Assembly (NCBI GenBank): GCA_016935735.1
Contig: JAFGQK010000184.1
Coordinates: 1-45,543 of the forward strand
Direction of reading: 5' to 3'
Length of the DNA: 45,543 nucleotides
From: Spirochaetales bacterium
GTDB lineage: Bacteria; Spirochaetota; Spirochaetia; SZUA-6; JAFGRV01
Within the stretch, counting starts at the first letter, position 1. Every line of letters begins with the position of its first letter. Below, piece after piece: positions 9,131 through 17,612 of the stretch. Under the pieces are notes generated by a model. The model made no database searches and was not told the DNA's origin. It was given only the letters and a program-made list of their open reading frames with translations. The position numbers and the translations under genes are program-made.

Positions 9131-12100
9131 TCAATTCCCAACGATTTTCTCCCACCGGGGATCAAAACCTGTTCCTGCTTTTGCTGCGGATACCAGATCA
9201 TTATAACATTCGCTGAGCAATACCCCGGGAATATCCTTTAAATACACCTGGTTTGAATACCCGTATGATTCATCGATTTTTATCTCAAAACAGAGGTTGT
9301 CCAGTGCCACTGTTCTGCTTTCCTCCGGTAAAGAATTGCCGGAGAAACTGATAACAGCCCGGAGTTTCAATGCCGGGAAATTCTTTTCATAGGTGAAAAA
9401 CCATCCCCCATCCTGCGCCTGTCCCCGGGAATATCCTGCTTTTGTCAGGACATTTCTGAGTGTAAAGCTTTCAATAAGAAATCCCCTGAAATCCGAAAGC
9501 GCTTTTTCGTTTTTCTTTTCTTCCGGGAGTTTATAAAAATCCTTGCCGCATTGCATAAAAAGCGGTTCAACTTCATAATCATGTACATGATCCTGCCATC
9601 TTTTTTTTGTTTCCTCCGTAATATGAATGTCATGAATAATTCCAATTTCTGCATCATTATCGATGGTTACTTCTTCATCTTCCACATTGGTCAGACTCCT
9701 ATCCGGCAGTGGCCTGAAAAGCAAGACAGTCCTGTTGTTTTCAAAAACAGCCCATATCAATTTCTGGCAGTAATGAGTGACAATGGGGTGATTATTCAAA
9801 TATTCATTCCAGTCCGAGAATCTCCATCTTTTCTGAACACAGAATGCCTCATACAACCGATCTTTCTGTAATACAAGAACCTGCTTGAGTTCCTTTTTGG
9901 AAGCAGAAAAAAGTTTTTTCGCCTCTTTTGCAAGGGGTTCATTATCAGCCTTATTCGGCTGGGGCAGGGATTTTATGATCTTGTTCTCCTGATTTCGCAG
10001 GATAAGATCAAGGTGTTCATCCAGGGCAGCCGTAAAGATGCGGCTCCCGTAATCGAGAACCAGTTGCCCATTCTCATCCAGCCCTGCAGAAGGAATAGTA
10101 CGGTCAGCAAGTTCATCCGGTGTCCATCCCTTCCGTTTTGCCAGCTCATTGATCTGGTTCTCTGCTTCTTCCTGGATCCCCCTGGTTCTGAACCGCCGGC
10201 CGATAGATAAAAGGATTTGATTGGCATTCTTGTCATCGATCCAGGCAAGCATCTGGATAAGGGCTTTCCCCTGTGCTGCCCTTTGCCCATACCAGTATTT
10301 GATGTAATCATATGCAGGTTTTATGGATTCCGGATTCCCACATGCAGCAGTTACTGCAAGCAACCCTTTAAACGCAATGGCAGACCCAAGGCACTCATTT
10401 TTGTAATGGTTTATCTTCTGCTTCAGATATGCCTGTTCATCCCAGTTTTCATAGTATTGGGGATATTTTTTTGCATGGGCTTTCATCTGGTTCGCATTCT
10501 GCCGGGCAAGCTGCACAGCTTCGTCGTGCGTATACCGGGGTATCGTATCCTGGTAAAGCCAGCTCTTCAGGACAAACTGTCCAAGCGCGTATGCATCTTC
10601 CCGGTTCATATTTCTACAGTACAATCGTAAATACGGGTCCGGAATTGGTGACTTTAATGCATATGACCGGATAATAAACCATGTTATAATTTCCGGCTCA
10701 ACAGGTTGCCCGGTATCTTTCCATTTCAACACCGGCAGCTGCTTAAAAGCAAACCAGGACAGCTTATCCGGTACCCCTTTTGACATATTCTTTTTTGCTT
10801 CATCGAACAAACTTTCCCGGTCAATAAACTCTTCTGCCGGGACACCAAGGGCTTCCATGGCTTCCATGAACGCTGCCCTGACTTTATCTGATTTTTCTTT
10901 TTTCAAAGCAGCCTTAAGGTTGATAATACTTTCCCTGCATTCTATCTCCTTTAGCCACAGCGAGGCATTCATCCGTATATCCTGTTTCCCTGAATCCAGC
11001 CCCTCGATTATCTTTTTCTTACAATGCGGTAATTTCTGAACACACTGTTTTGCAAGGGGTTGTAATTCTTTTGTCCCTTCGAATGCCAGTTGCCACAATA
11101 CCCCGGTAAATTGCAGGGGAATGGAAGGAAATGTCGATAAGGCTTTGAGTCCATTATATTTCTTGTTTACCCGCCAGTATTTTTCTGTGGATAATTTTTT
11201 TTCAGGCAGCAATCCGAATGCTTCCTCTATCAGATAAAGGCGGTCTGAAAAATATGGCCATATTTTATCATCAGCAAGATGAAAAAGAGGGCCGGAAGAC
11301 CATCGTAAATATTGGAGCAGGTAACTTTGACCGATGATATCAGGATCAAGACCTATCATCTTAAATACCTGTGATAATTCATAAAGATCGATCCCTTTAT
11401 CCAGGATATGATCCTTTAAAAGGTATTGAAACCGGTTAAACCAGTTCAACGCTTCCCGGTCTACCTCTACTACCCCATTTAATGCAATATACAATCGAAC
11501 AGTATGGGCTAATGTTACTTCCGGCAAAAGGAGAAATTGATGTAATTTCTGAAAAAGAACCGGTTGGTAGATATTGCCAGGGGCTGGCTTATATGTCTTT
11601 GTTTTTACTATAAAATTTTCCATAAATGATTGAAGCTCTTTAGCGGAATCATCTGATATACAGGCAGGGGGATTGTACCTGTACCTGGTGTCCTTCTTCA
11701 TTATTTGTGCGATTTTATTTACTTCCAGATTATAGAGATCAATAGATGTTGAAAACTGTTTTTTTGCATCTTCACTTAATGGTTGATAAACAGGAATTTC
11801 CTTTAATCCCGGAAGGTGAAAGTCAGGGGGATTCGTCTGTTCAGAAATGGTTTCAAGGATTGAAAGCCTTTCTGTAATAATGTCTTTTAATTTCCCGCCG
11901 GAGACAAGGCCGGCTTGCTCCTTCAAGAACCTTGCTGCATTATTCTGATAGTATGTCGCATAGAGGATGACGGCCTGTATCTTTTCCGCATTCCCTGCCT
12001 GCTGAATAATCCTTTCAAGGATTCCCTTTGTTTGTTTATCTTCCTTTAAAGGAAGTGCTGTTGCCGCTTCCCGCACCTTTTTCGACGAGGAAACTGCCGC

Positions 12101-12844
12101 TTGTACGATTTTCTCAAGAAACGGGGTGATTTCCACCTTGAAATTGTTAAATATCTGTAAGGCATGTTCCCGGATATTCACACTTTTATGGTCCAGTGCT
12201 TTATTCACAATATCCGGATATGCAGAAACCCTGTCGCGGAAACCATTGAGCTTGCATATCAGGATATTCGGCGTTGAGTAATAATACCGGGTAACGGAAA
12301 AAAAGACCTCATCCATGAGTAAATCCGGTTTTTCACCAACATATTCGAGCATCTTCTCCATCATCGGGAAATCGAAAAATCTTGATTTTATATCAAAATT
12401 ACCACCCGGTATTCGATATGAAATAAAGGTAAGAAATACGGTAACCCACTGTAATGTATTGCCAAAGTTTTTGCTTGAAGAGAATTGTCCTGGATAAGGG
12501 GAAAGAGAGACAAAGACCCGGGCCAGTCTGTAATAAAAGGCCGGGTCAGAAAGGTGTGCTTTTAAATAAAATCCGGTATCCTGCTTTTTTTTATCCGTAT
12601 AATAAATATGAGATAGTACTGATGCATGAGTTTTATTTCTTTGAATAATATCCTTTACCTGGATGAGTACTCCCGCATCAACATCATCGAGTAGATAGGT
12701 AAGAAGATCGTTTGTTATCCCTTTTTTATATTTCTCTATCTCCCTGAATTCATTTTTTAAAAAATGAATCCATTTTTCGTCCAGACCTGCTTTATTCTGA
12801 TATTTTCCTTTATCACCGAATATTCCCAGGAATTTATCCTCCAT
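9131..12844 (-). CDS. yehI: DUF4132 protein, YehI/MolR-like
   Basis: A 1237-residue protein and the first gene of the operon. The central part looks like repeated helical (HEAT-like) units, for example around residues 215-300 and 600-700. The C-terminal third contains the DUF4132 signature region, including a WRFSDWNEYLNNHPIV stretch and a typical C-terminal end (DLVSAAKAGTGFDPRW). E. coli YehI/MolR is of similar size and heads the equivalent operon. No catalytic motif is evident, so a scaffold or target-recognition role is plausible but inferred. The ATG is weakly supported by an AGAGAAAAG stretch upstream. The gene is divergent from the toxin-antitoxin pair, with which it shares about 130 bases of promoter region. 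Confidence 0.83.
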   Translation of the reverse strand: MEDKFLGIFGDKGKYQNKAGLDEKWIHFLKNEFREIEKYKKGITNDLLTYLLDDVDAGVLIQVKDIIQRNKTHASVLSHIYYTDKKKQDTGFYLKAHLSDPAFYYRLARVFVSLSPYPGQFSSSKNFGNTLQWVTVFLTFISYRIPGGNFDIKSRFFDFPMMEKMLEYVGEKPDLLMDEVFFSVTRYYYSTPNILICKLNGFRDRVSAYPDIVNKALDHKSVNIREHALQIFNNFKVEITPFLEKIVQAAVSSSKKVREAATALPLKEDKQTKGILERIIQQAGNAEKIQAVILYATYYQNNAARFLKEQAGLVSGGKLKDIITERLSILETISEQTNPPDFHLPGLKEIPVYQPLSEDAKKQFSTSIDLYNLEVNKIAQIMKKDTRYRYNPPACISDDSAKELQSFMENFIVKTKTYKPAPGNIYQPVLFQKLHQFLLLPEVTLAHTVRLYIALNGVVEVDREALNWFNRFQYLLKDHILDKGIDLYELSQVFKMIGLDPDIIGQSYLLQYLRWSSGPLFHLADDKIWPYFSDRLYLIEEAFGLLPEKKLSTEKYWRVNKKYNGLKALSTFPSIPLQFTGVLWQLAFEGTKELQPLAKQCVQKLPHCKKKIIEGLDSGKQDIRMNASLWLKEIECRESIINLKAALKKEKSDKVRAAFMEAMEALGVPAEEFIDRESLFDEAKKNMSKGVPDKLSWFAFKQLPVLKWKDTGQPVEPEIITWFIIRSYALKSPIPDPYLRLYCRNMNREDAYALGQFVLKSWLYQDTIPRYTHDEAVQLARQNANQMKAHAKKYPQYYENWDEQAYLKQKINHYKNECLGSAIAFKGLLAVTAACGNPESIKPAYDYIKYWYGQRAAQGKALIQMLAWIDDKNANQILLSIGRRFRTRGIQEEAENQINELAKRKGWTPDELADRTIPSAGLDENGQLVLDYGSRIFTAALDEHLDLILRNQENKIIKSLPQPNKADNEPLAKEAKKLFSASKKELKQVLVLQKDRLYEAFCVQKRWRFSDWNEYLNNHPIVTHYCQKLIWAVFENNRTVLLFRPLPDRSLTNVEDEEVTIDNDAEIGIIHDIHITEETKKRWQDHVHDYEVEPLFMQCGKDFYKLPEEKKNEKALSDFRGFLIESFTLRNVLTKAGYSRGQAQDGGWFFTYEKNFPALKLRAVISFSGNSLPEESRTVALDNLCFEIKIDESYGYSNQVYLKDIPGVLLSECYNDLVSAAKAGTGFDPRWEKIVGN

Positions 12845-12862
12845 TTTAAGAGCTTTTCTCTA

Positions 12863-12890
12863 ATTTTATACGATTCTAATAGAAGAACAA
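12863..12890 (-). promoter_or_regulatory. Possible promoter of the yeh-like operon
   Basis: On the minus strand TTGTTC (12890-12885), a 16-base spacer, then TAAAAT (12868-12863), about 20 bases before the DUF4132 start codon. The -35 box is weak, and the surrounding DNA is AT-rich enough that other arrangements are possible. Confidence 0.35.
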
Positions 12891-12921
12891 GTATTTTTTT
12901 AAATTTTAACATCAAACAAAC

Positions 12922-12950
12922 TTGACTAACTTAGCTAAATTCAGTAAACT
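12922..12950 (+). promoter_or_regulatory. Toxin-antitoxin promoter with internal palindrome
   Basis: TTGACT (12922-12927), a 17-base spacer, then TAAACT (12945-12950). The spacer contains the perfect 8-base palindrome TTAGCTAA (12931-12938), a plausible operator for autoregulation by the Phd-like antitoxin, which is how such pairs are usually controlled. The -35 TTG is in frame with the antitoxin but is not its start. Confidence 0.5.
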
Positions 12951-12978
12951 AATATTAAAAATATCTAAGGAATCAGGT

Positions 12979-13206
12979 ATGAAATTGGTAAATATTCATG
13001 AAGCAAAAACAAGACTTTCATCTATATTACATGAGATTGAAAAAGGAGAAACGTTTCTCATCTGCAGACATGGTATTCCAATCGCAGAACTTATACCACA
13101 TAAAAAGGCAGATCGATTAACATATCACCCGGTATTAAGAAAAATATCGGTTAACTATGATCCCACAGAAGATCTTACTCAAGAGGAATGGGGAGAAACC
13201 GAATGA
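12979..13206 (+). CDS. Phd/YefM-family antitoxin
   Basis: A 75-residue antitoxin. The N-terminus MKLVNIHEAKTRLSSIL followed by GETFLICRHGIPIAELIP is the classic Phd/YefM DNA-binding fold, and the charged C-terminal tail would wrap the toxin. I place the start at the ATG at 12979 because AAGGA lies seven bases upstream and because Phd homology begins there; an in-frame TTG at 12922 overlaps the proposed -35 box. The stop overlaps the toxin start (ATGA at 13203-13206), the usual coupling for these modules. It probably neutralises the PIN toxin next to it and represses their shared promoter. Confidence 0.9.
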   Translation: MKLVNIHEAKTRLSSILHEIEKGETFLICRHGIPIAELIPHKKADRLTYHPVLRKISVNYDPTEDLTQEEWGETE

Positions 13207-13583
13207 TTCTATTGGATACCTGTACTCTTTTATGGCTTGCATATAAACAAGAGATGTTAAGTGAAATTGCATTAAAGATAATAAATGATACTGCTTTAGT
13301 CTGTATTTCTGCGATAAGCGGATTCGAGATCGGAATAAAATACAAATCCCGAAAGCTTCAATTGCCAATACCACCGGATGAATGGCTTATAAGCACATTG
13401 AATCATCATAACATTCATACATTAGCATTGGATATTCATATTGCTGTAAAAGCGACGGAACTTCCACTTATTCATAAAGATCCGTGTGATCGTTTTATTA
13501 TTGCCACTGCAATTATCAATTCAATTCCTGTAATAACAAAAGATGAGCGGTTTGCTGAATATGGAATTAAAGTTATCAATTAG
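13203..13583 (+). CDS. PIN-domain toxin, VapC family
   Basis: A 126-residue PIN-domain ribonuclease, the toxin of the pair. The acidic active-site residues are visible: D in MILLDTCTLLW at the start, E in the ISGFEIGIKY segment, D in the HKDPCDRFIIATA segment, and the terminal ITKDERF aspartate. VapC toxins cleave tRNA or rRNA; the target here is unknown. The start at 13203 overlaps the antitoxin stop. A second ATG 15 bases upstream would add MGRNR, but translational coupling favours 13203. The module sits between an operon and a hairpin repeat, in keeping with a mobile accessory insertion. Confidence 0.9.
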   Translation: MILLDTCTLLWLAYKQEMLSEIALKIINDTALVCISAISGFEIGIKYKSRKLQLPIPPDEWLISTLNHHNIHTLALDIHIAVKATELPLIHKDPCDRFIIATAIINSIPVITKDERFAEYGIKVIN

Positions 13584-13602
13584 CTTCTTTTTATACAAAA
13601 AT

Positions 13603-13681
13603 AAAACCACTGAATACACGGAAAACACTGAATGAAGATGAATTATAATATTCCCGTGACTTCTGTGTATTCATTGGTTTT
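13603..13681. repeat. Long imperfect intergenic inverted repeat
   Basis: The left arm (13603-13632) and right arm (13651-13681) are complementary: 19 of the outer 21 positions match, with weaker pairing inside, around an 18-base AT-rich loop. The arms contain the CACTGAATACACGGAAAACAC type of sequence that I associate with scattered intergenic repeats in several bacterial genomes. The hairpin is followed by an A run on the plus strand. It may be a dispersed repeat element and could also stop transcription after the toxin gene. Confidence 0.7.
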
Positions 13682-13724
13682 AAAAAAACCTGTTCAGGCG
13701 TTCGCACCATTACAAATAAAAAAC

Positions 13725-13753
13725 TTGACACACAACAATAATATTATTAAAAA
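13725..13753 (+). promoter_or_regulatory. Promoter of the membrane-anchored Cys-pair gene
   Basis: TTGACA (13725-13730), a 17-base spacer, then TAAAAA (13748-13753). The -35 is consensus and the -10 is weak. It lies 45 bases before an ATG that carries a strong AGGAGG ribosome-binding site. Confidence 0.5.
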
Positions 13754-13798
13754 TAGAGTAGAATTCTTTTTAGCGGTTATCATTACAGGAGGTACGTC

Positions 13799-14236
13799 AT
13801 GGGACCGGTGATTATGATTGTATTGTTTGTTATTCTCTGGATACTTGCAACGCTTTTTCAGCCGATCAAGGATATGATCGAGACGCGGCTTTCCGGGAGT
13901 ACTGGCAGTCTGCCGGAGGTAACAGTAAAGGATGAATCAGAAGGGAATAAATCAGCAGACAGGCAGGAAAAAAAGAAGGTTACCTTCAACATCTATCCGA
14001 AATCCGGCTATTGTGATGTGTGCAGCAGGATGGTAAAACCGCATGAAGCGTATCTTGTACCTGTGGATATCTTTTATGATTCAGAAGAATACAGGGAATA
14101 CCTGAAAAATCATCCAAAGGCCAAATCCATTATTGCTTCCAAAGGTATTGATGGATATATTTCCGAGATGAAAGCACAGGATAAAACAGAATATTCAACG
14201 ATCTGTCCGGATTGTATTCATATGTTTGAAGAATAA
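13799..14236 (+). CDS. Membrane-anchored protein with two Cys pairs
   Basis: A 145-residue protein that I do not recognise. Residues 3-20 form one hydrophobic segment, followed by a charged linker (residues 30-65) and a soluble domain of about 80 residues. The domain has CDVC (C72, C75) and CPDC (C136, C139) pairs, a likely zinc-ribbon-type site split by a helical insertion. The start has an excellent AGGAGG site. Its stop lies 17 bases from the stop of the convergent GH57-DUF3536 gene. A membrane-tethered zinc protein on the cytoplasmic face is the simplest reading, but the function is unknown. Confidence 0.68.
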   Translation: MGPVIMIVLFVILWILATLFQPIKDMIETRLSGSTGSLPEVTVKDESEGNKSADRQEKKKVTFNIYPKSGYCDVCSRMVKPHEAYLVPVDIFYDSEEYREYLKNHPKAKSIIASKGIDGYISEMKAQDKTEYSTICPDCIHMFEE

Positions 14237-14253
14237 GATGAAACAGCTTTTCT

Positions 14254-16665
14254 TTAGCTTATCTCAAAAAATTTATTTTTATATTCTTCCACATCAAATC
14301 CGAGAAGGGAGCCAAGTTTAACAAGACGTCTTAACCTGTTGAATCCCTTAAAATCATTTTCCGCCTCGATTTTATCGAAAGAATACTTTTTACTCGCTTT
14401 CAGTAGTTGAAAAATCCTGTCCTGCGCCCGGGTGATTTCCGGTTCGGTTCCAAATTCCCTGCATGTTTCAAGAAGATGAACAATAACCCTGGTTGTCTCT
14501 TCTTCAATATCTTCAGTTAACCTGCCCGTCTGGTAGGTAATCATTGCAGAAATTTTCTTTTTCAGGCTTTCAATGTCAACAGATAGTTCATATTCCTTTG
14601 TGAAAATAACCAGGTTCTTTACCTGTACCAGTTCCGATTCCGGTGGTATAACAGTAGGATCTACAAGGATTTTTTCAAATATGCGGTCAATAAGGAGCTC
14701 GGTAAGTTCGATTATTGTCTTTGGTCTGTGGACATGCATCTTCTTCAAATAGATAAGAGCATCCATGGCTAAACTTAAGGACTTCTGACTTTCAGAAATA
14801 CAACTGTCCACCACATGTGTCGATATCGTATTGGTAATATGTGTGCGAAGTTGTATCGGTAAATCACCGGCAAAAATCTCAATCGGTTTTTCATATCCTC
14901 CATCCGGCTTTTTCTTCTTTAAGGTGAGGGTAACACCCTCCAGGTCTGATTCCGACAGGGTAAAATGGTACTCTGCTGTATTAAAGAGAGTGTAATCTGT
15001 TACCGTGATATCTCCAACACGCCGTGGAAAAGAAGGTTTGGAATCAGCATTATCAACCTGAAAATTCTCTTTTTTAAAGAGCCCACAAGTATCATTTTTA
15101 TACCTGGTACCGGAACATAATTCGGAAAGGATGAAGATTGCTGCTCCATGATGAAGTTCCTTTATATGGGACATAATCACTGTTTCTACAATATTCCTCC
15201 CGGAACCATAACCCGGGATATTGCTTCGTGCATTCTCCAGTTCTGCAAGAAATGGAGAAATGATATCCTGGTCGGTAAATCCATTATAAAGCCCCAGGGC
15301 TTTCATTGCATAACGAAGATTCTGAGTGGCTTCAAGTCCTGAAATCTCCGAAAAAAACCAGCCGCAGGAAGTGAACATGAACATTGAAAACTTCTGGCCT
15401 TCAAGCAGGGTAAAAAAAAGTTTGAGTGTTTCAGCATCATCAGGATCTTTCCTGTCAATATATTTCCTGGCATATTCTATCCTGTCAACTTCCCGGGTAA
15501 GCACTTGAATATATGTATTCCTGATTTCCATAGGGTCCTTTTGAGTAAGCGAGGTTATCTCTTTTATATATATTGATTTCAACTGGTCCCGCAGATAAGA
15601 AAAAGCGTTCCTTAATGGGGTACGCCATTCCTGATTCCATTCCGGCGGACCTCCTGTAGTGCATCCGCAGTTTCTATACCACCGGGCAATCCCATGAACA
15701 CAACTCCAGGAAGTACCAAGGCCTTTTTCCCCTTCTTTTAATTTGACAAGATGCGTTGGCGTATGGGATTCCAGATAATGCCCGTAATTTGTAAACTCAA
15801 GATCATCGCCCTGTTTTACCAGTTTTGTTAATGCTGCAAGACACATGTCTCCAAAGGGTTCATGGTGTCCATATACCTCTCCATCTGTTGCAATGGAAAT
15901 AAGGTAGTCAGGATCGGCATTCTGTTTAAACGAGATTAACCGTTCATACAATTTATCTGCATTGCGTAAAAAATGTTGAAAGGATATCCCGGTAGCAAGG
16001 ATATGGTTATAAAAAAAGATATTAATCAATCCATGGGGCCTTTCGATAAGATAAGGGATACCTGTGGGGGCAGGATTATTATGAAGAGATTGCCATTTAT
16101 TTGAGCCAATCGGGCAAATTGCCTCGGCCTGCCAGGGAGAAAGAATGATAAAACGTATCCCCTCTTCAATAAGAAAATCAATTATATGCAGATTTACCGC
16201 AGTTTCCGGCAGCCATAACCCCTCGGATTTTCTTCCAAAATGATGTTCAAAGTCCTTAAGCCCCCAGATGATCTGTGTTTTTACATCTTCATTAGAACAG
16301 AGGGGAAGAATCGTATGATTATAAGCCTGGGCAATGGCATTTCCATGACCTGAGTTCATTACCCTGCTTATCCTGTCTGCTTCAATAATATTATCATATA
16401 CATAGCGTTTTTTTTCCTTTAACCAGCTCAACAGTGTTGGTCCGAAATTAAAGGAGATATAACAATAGTTATTGACAATATCAGTAATCTGACCAAAGGA
16501 ATTCAAGGTCCGTGACATTGAATTTGCAGCATAACATTCTTTTGTTATTCGTTCATTCCAATCATGGTATGGATGCGCTGTGTCCTGGTAAGGAACGATT
16601 CCCAACCATGGGTCTTCTCGTGGAGGCTGGTAAAAATGCCCATGAATAATCAATTTATTCTTCAT
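14254..16665 (-). CDS. GH57 glycoside hydrolase with DUF3536 domain
   Basis: An 803-residue predicted alpha-amylase/alpha-glucan hydrolase. The N-terminal GH57 domain (about residues 1-330) carries HGHFYQPPR (H8, H10), GLWLPETA with candidate nucleophile E154, and IATDGEVYGHHEP with candidate acid D261, so the catalytic set looks intact. The C-terminal half is the DUF3536 extension, helical and of unknown role. No signal peptide is seen, so it should act on intracellular glucan. It is divergent from the DUF4912-GH57 pair across 173 bases, consistent with one glycogen or storage-polymer module. Substrate specificity cannot be read from sequence. Confidence 0.88.
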   Translation of the reverse strand: MKNKLIIHGHFYQPPREDPWLGIVPYQDTAHPYHDWNERITKECYAANSMSRTLNSFGQITDIVNNYCYISFNFGPTLLSWLKEKKRYVYDNIIEADRISRVMNSGHGNAIAQAYNHTILPLCSNEDVKTQIIWGLKDFEHHFGRKSEGLWLPETAVNLHIIDFLIEEGIRFIILSPWQAEAICPIGSNKWQSLHNNPAPTGIPYLIERPHGLINIFFYNHILATGISFQHFLRNADKLYERLISFKQNADPDYLISIATDGEVYGHHEPFGDMCLAALTKLVKQGDDLEFTNYGHYLESHTPTHLVKLKEGEKGLGTSWSCVHGIARWYRNCGCTTGGPPEWNQEWRTPLRNAFSYLRDQLKSIYIKEITSLTQKDPMEIRNTYIQVLTREVDRIEYARKYIDRKDPDDAETLKLFFTLLEGQKFSMFMFTSCGWFFSEISGLEATQNLRYAMKALGLYNGFTDQDIISPFLAELENARSNIPGYGSGRNIVETVIMSHIKELHHGAAIFILSELCSGTRYKNDTCGLFKKENFQVDNADSKPSFPRRVGDITVTDYTLFNTAEYHFTLSESDLEGVTLTLKKKKPDGGYEKPIEIFAGDLPIQLRTHITNTISTHVVDSCISESQKSLSLAMDALIYLKKMHVHRPKTIIELTELLIDRIFEKILVDPTVIPPESELVQVKNLVIFTKEYELSVDIESLKKKISAMITYQTGRLTEDIEEETTRVIVHLLETCREFGTEPEITRAQDRIFQLLKASKKYSFDKIEAENDFKGFNRLRRLVKLGSLLGFDVEEYKNKFFEIS

Positions 16666-16775
16666 AGTTAAAGTATTGCTGTTTATCCCGGCTTTGTAAA
16701 GAGGTTCCCGGTTTGTAATCCGCTGTTTTCTTTATTCTTTTTATCATATATTTATTTGACGCCTGGAATTGTTAC

Positions 16776-16804
16776 TTGACATGGTTTATTCTTTTGTCTA
16801 GTAT
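16776..16804 (+). promoter_or_regulatory. Promoter of the DUF4912-GH57 operon
   Basis: Consensus TTGACA (16776-16781), a 17-base spacer, then TAGTAT (16799-16804), about 35 bases before the DUF4912 start. This is one of the best vegetative sigma-70-type promoters in the window. Confidence 0.7.
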
Positions 16805-16838
16805 ATAGGATGAAGAAAGGAAATTTGTATAGAAAGGC

Positions 16839-17579
16839 ATGAGAAGAGAACGACTCCTGCAAATGGAGATAAACGAATTAAAGAAAATAGCAGAAATGGA
16901 GAATCTTGATTATTCAGAGGAAGATTCCAGGGATATTCTCATTGATCTTATCTGGGAGGCATATACAGAACGTCTGGAAGAAAAGCGGGGACAGGATAAT
17001 TATACGGTCCAGGTGGAAGAAACAAAGTACACCATTACCCAGGATGTTGAATTGGAAGTAAGTGATGAAGCAGACTATCCTTTACCTGCCAGGTATAATC
17101 AAACGAGGATTATTTTTATCACAAGGGATCCATTCTGGGCTTATGCATACTGGGAAATCGATGAAAATACGATTAAAACAATTAAAGCCGACCAGGATTT
17201 TGAAGGATTATACTTGAGAGTCCATGATATCAAACTTATCAATTTCGATGGGACCAATTCCAATTTTTATTTTGATATCCCGGTTCTTCTTTCGGATAGG
17301 AAATGGTATATTAATGTTCCTCATGCAAACAGTGTGTATATTATTGAGCTCTCCTATTCATCCAGGGGAGAAAGGAAGTTAATAGCCAGATCGAATGTCA
17401 TAAGTACTCCAAGGGAAGATATTTCCAGTGTTATCGATGAAGAATGGATATCTCCAAACACAGACAAAATTATTGATATGATCAGAAAGGACTTTTCAAG
17501 TTTTCATCCGGCATCTGCCGGTATTCCGCAAAGAATCATATCTTTTATAAGCTCGAGCTATATCCCCTATGGATCCTGA
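16839..17579 (+). CDS. DUF4912 protein with Rho-N-like N-terminus
   Basis: A 246-residue protein. The first 50 residues (LLQMEINELKKIAEMENL and following) resemble the small Rho-N/SAP-like helical module. Residues 85-190 form the DUF4912 domain, with the RDPFWAYAYWEI motif and the VLLSDRKWYINVPHANSVYIIEL segment. DUF4912 proteins are often found next to GH57 glucan enzymes and are thought to have a carbohydrate-binding-like beta fold, but the function is unproven. It lies 33 bases before the GH57 branching-type gene, so they form an operon. The ATG has AAAGG too close to it to be ideal, and a second ATG at 16863 is possible. Confidence 0.82.
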   Translation: MRRERLLQMEINELKKIAEMENLDYSEEDSRDILIDLIWEAYTERLEEKRGQDNYTVQVEETKYTITQDVELEVSDEADYPLPARYNQTRIIFITRDPFWAYAYWEIDENTIKTIKADQDFEGLYLRVHDIKLINFDGTNSNFYFDIPVLLSDRKWYINVPHANSVYIIELSYSSRGERKLIARSNVISTPREDISSVIDEEWISPNTDKIIDMIRKDFSSFHPASAGIPQRIISFISSSYIPYGS

Positions 17580-17612
17580 TTACATCCATAAGAATCTTAT
17601 AGGAGAAAATAA

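Noticed and set aside
12922..12978. TTG at 12922 as start of the antitoxin
   Set aside because: It overlaps the proposed -35 box. The ATG at 12979 has a ribosome-binding site and begins the Phd homology.
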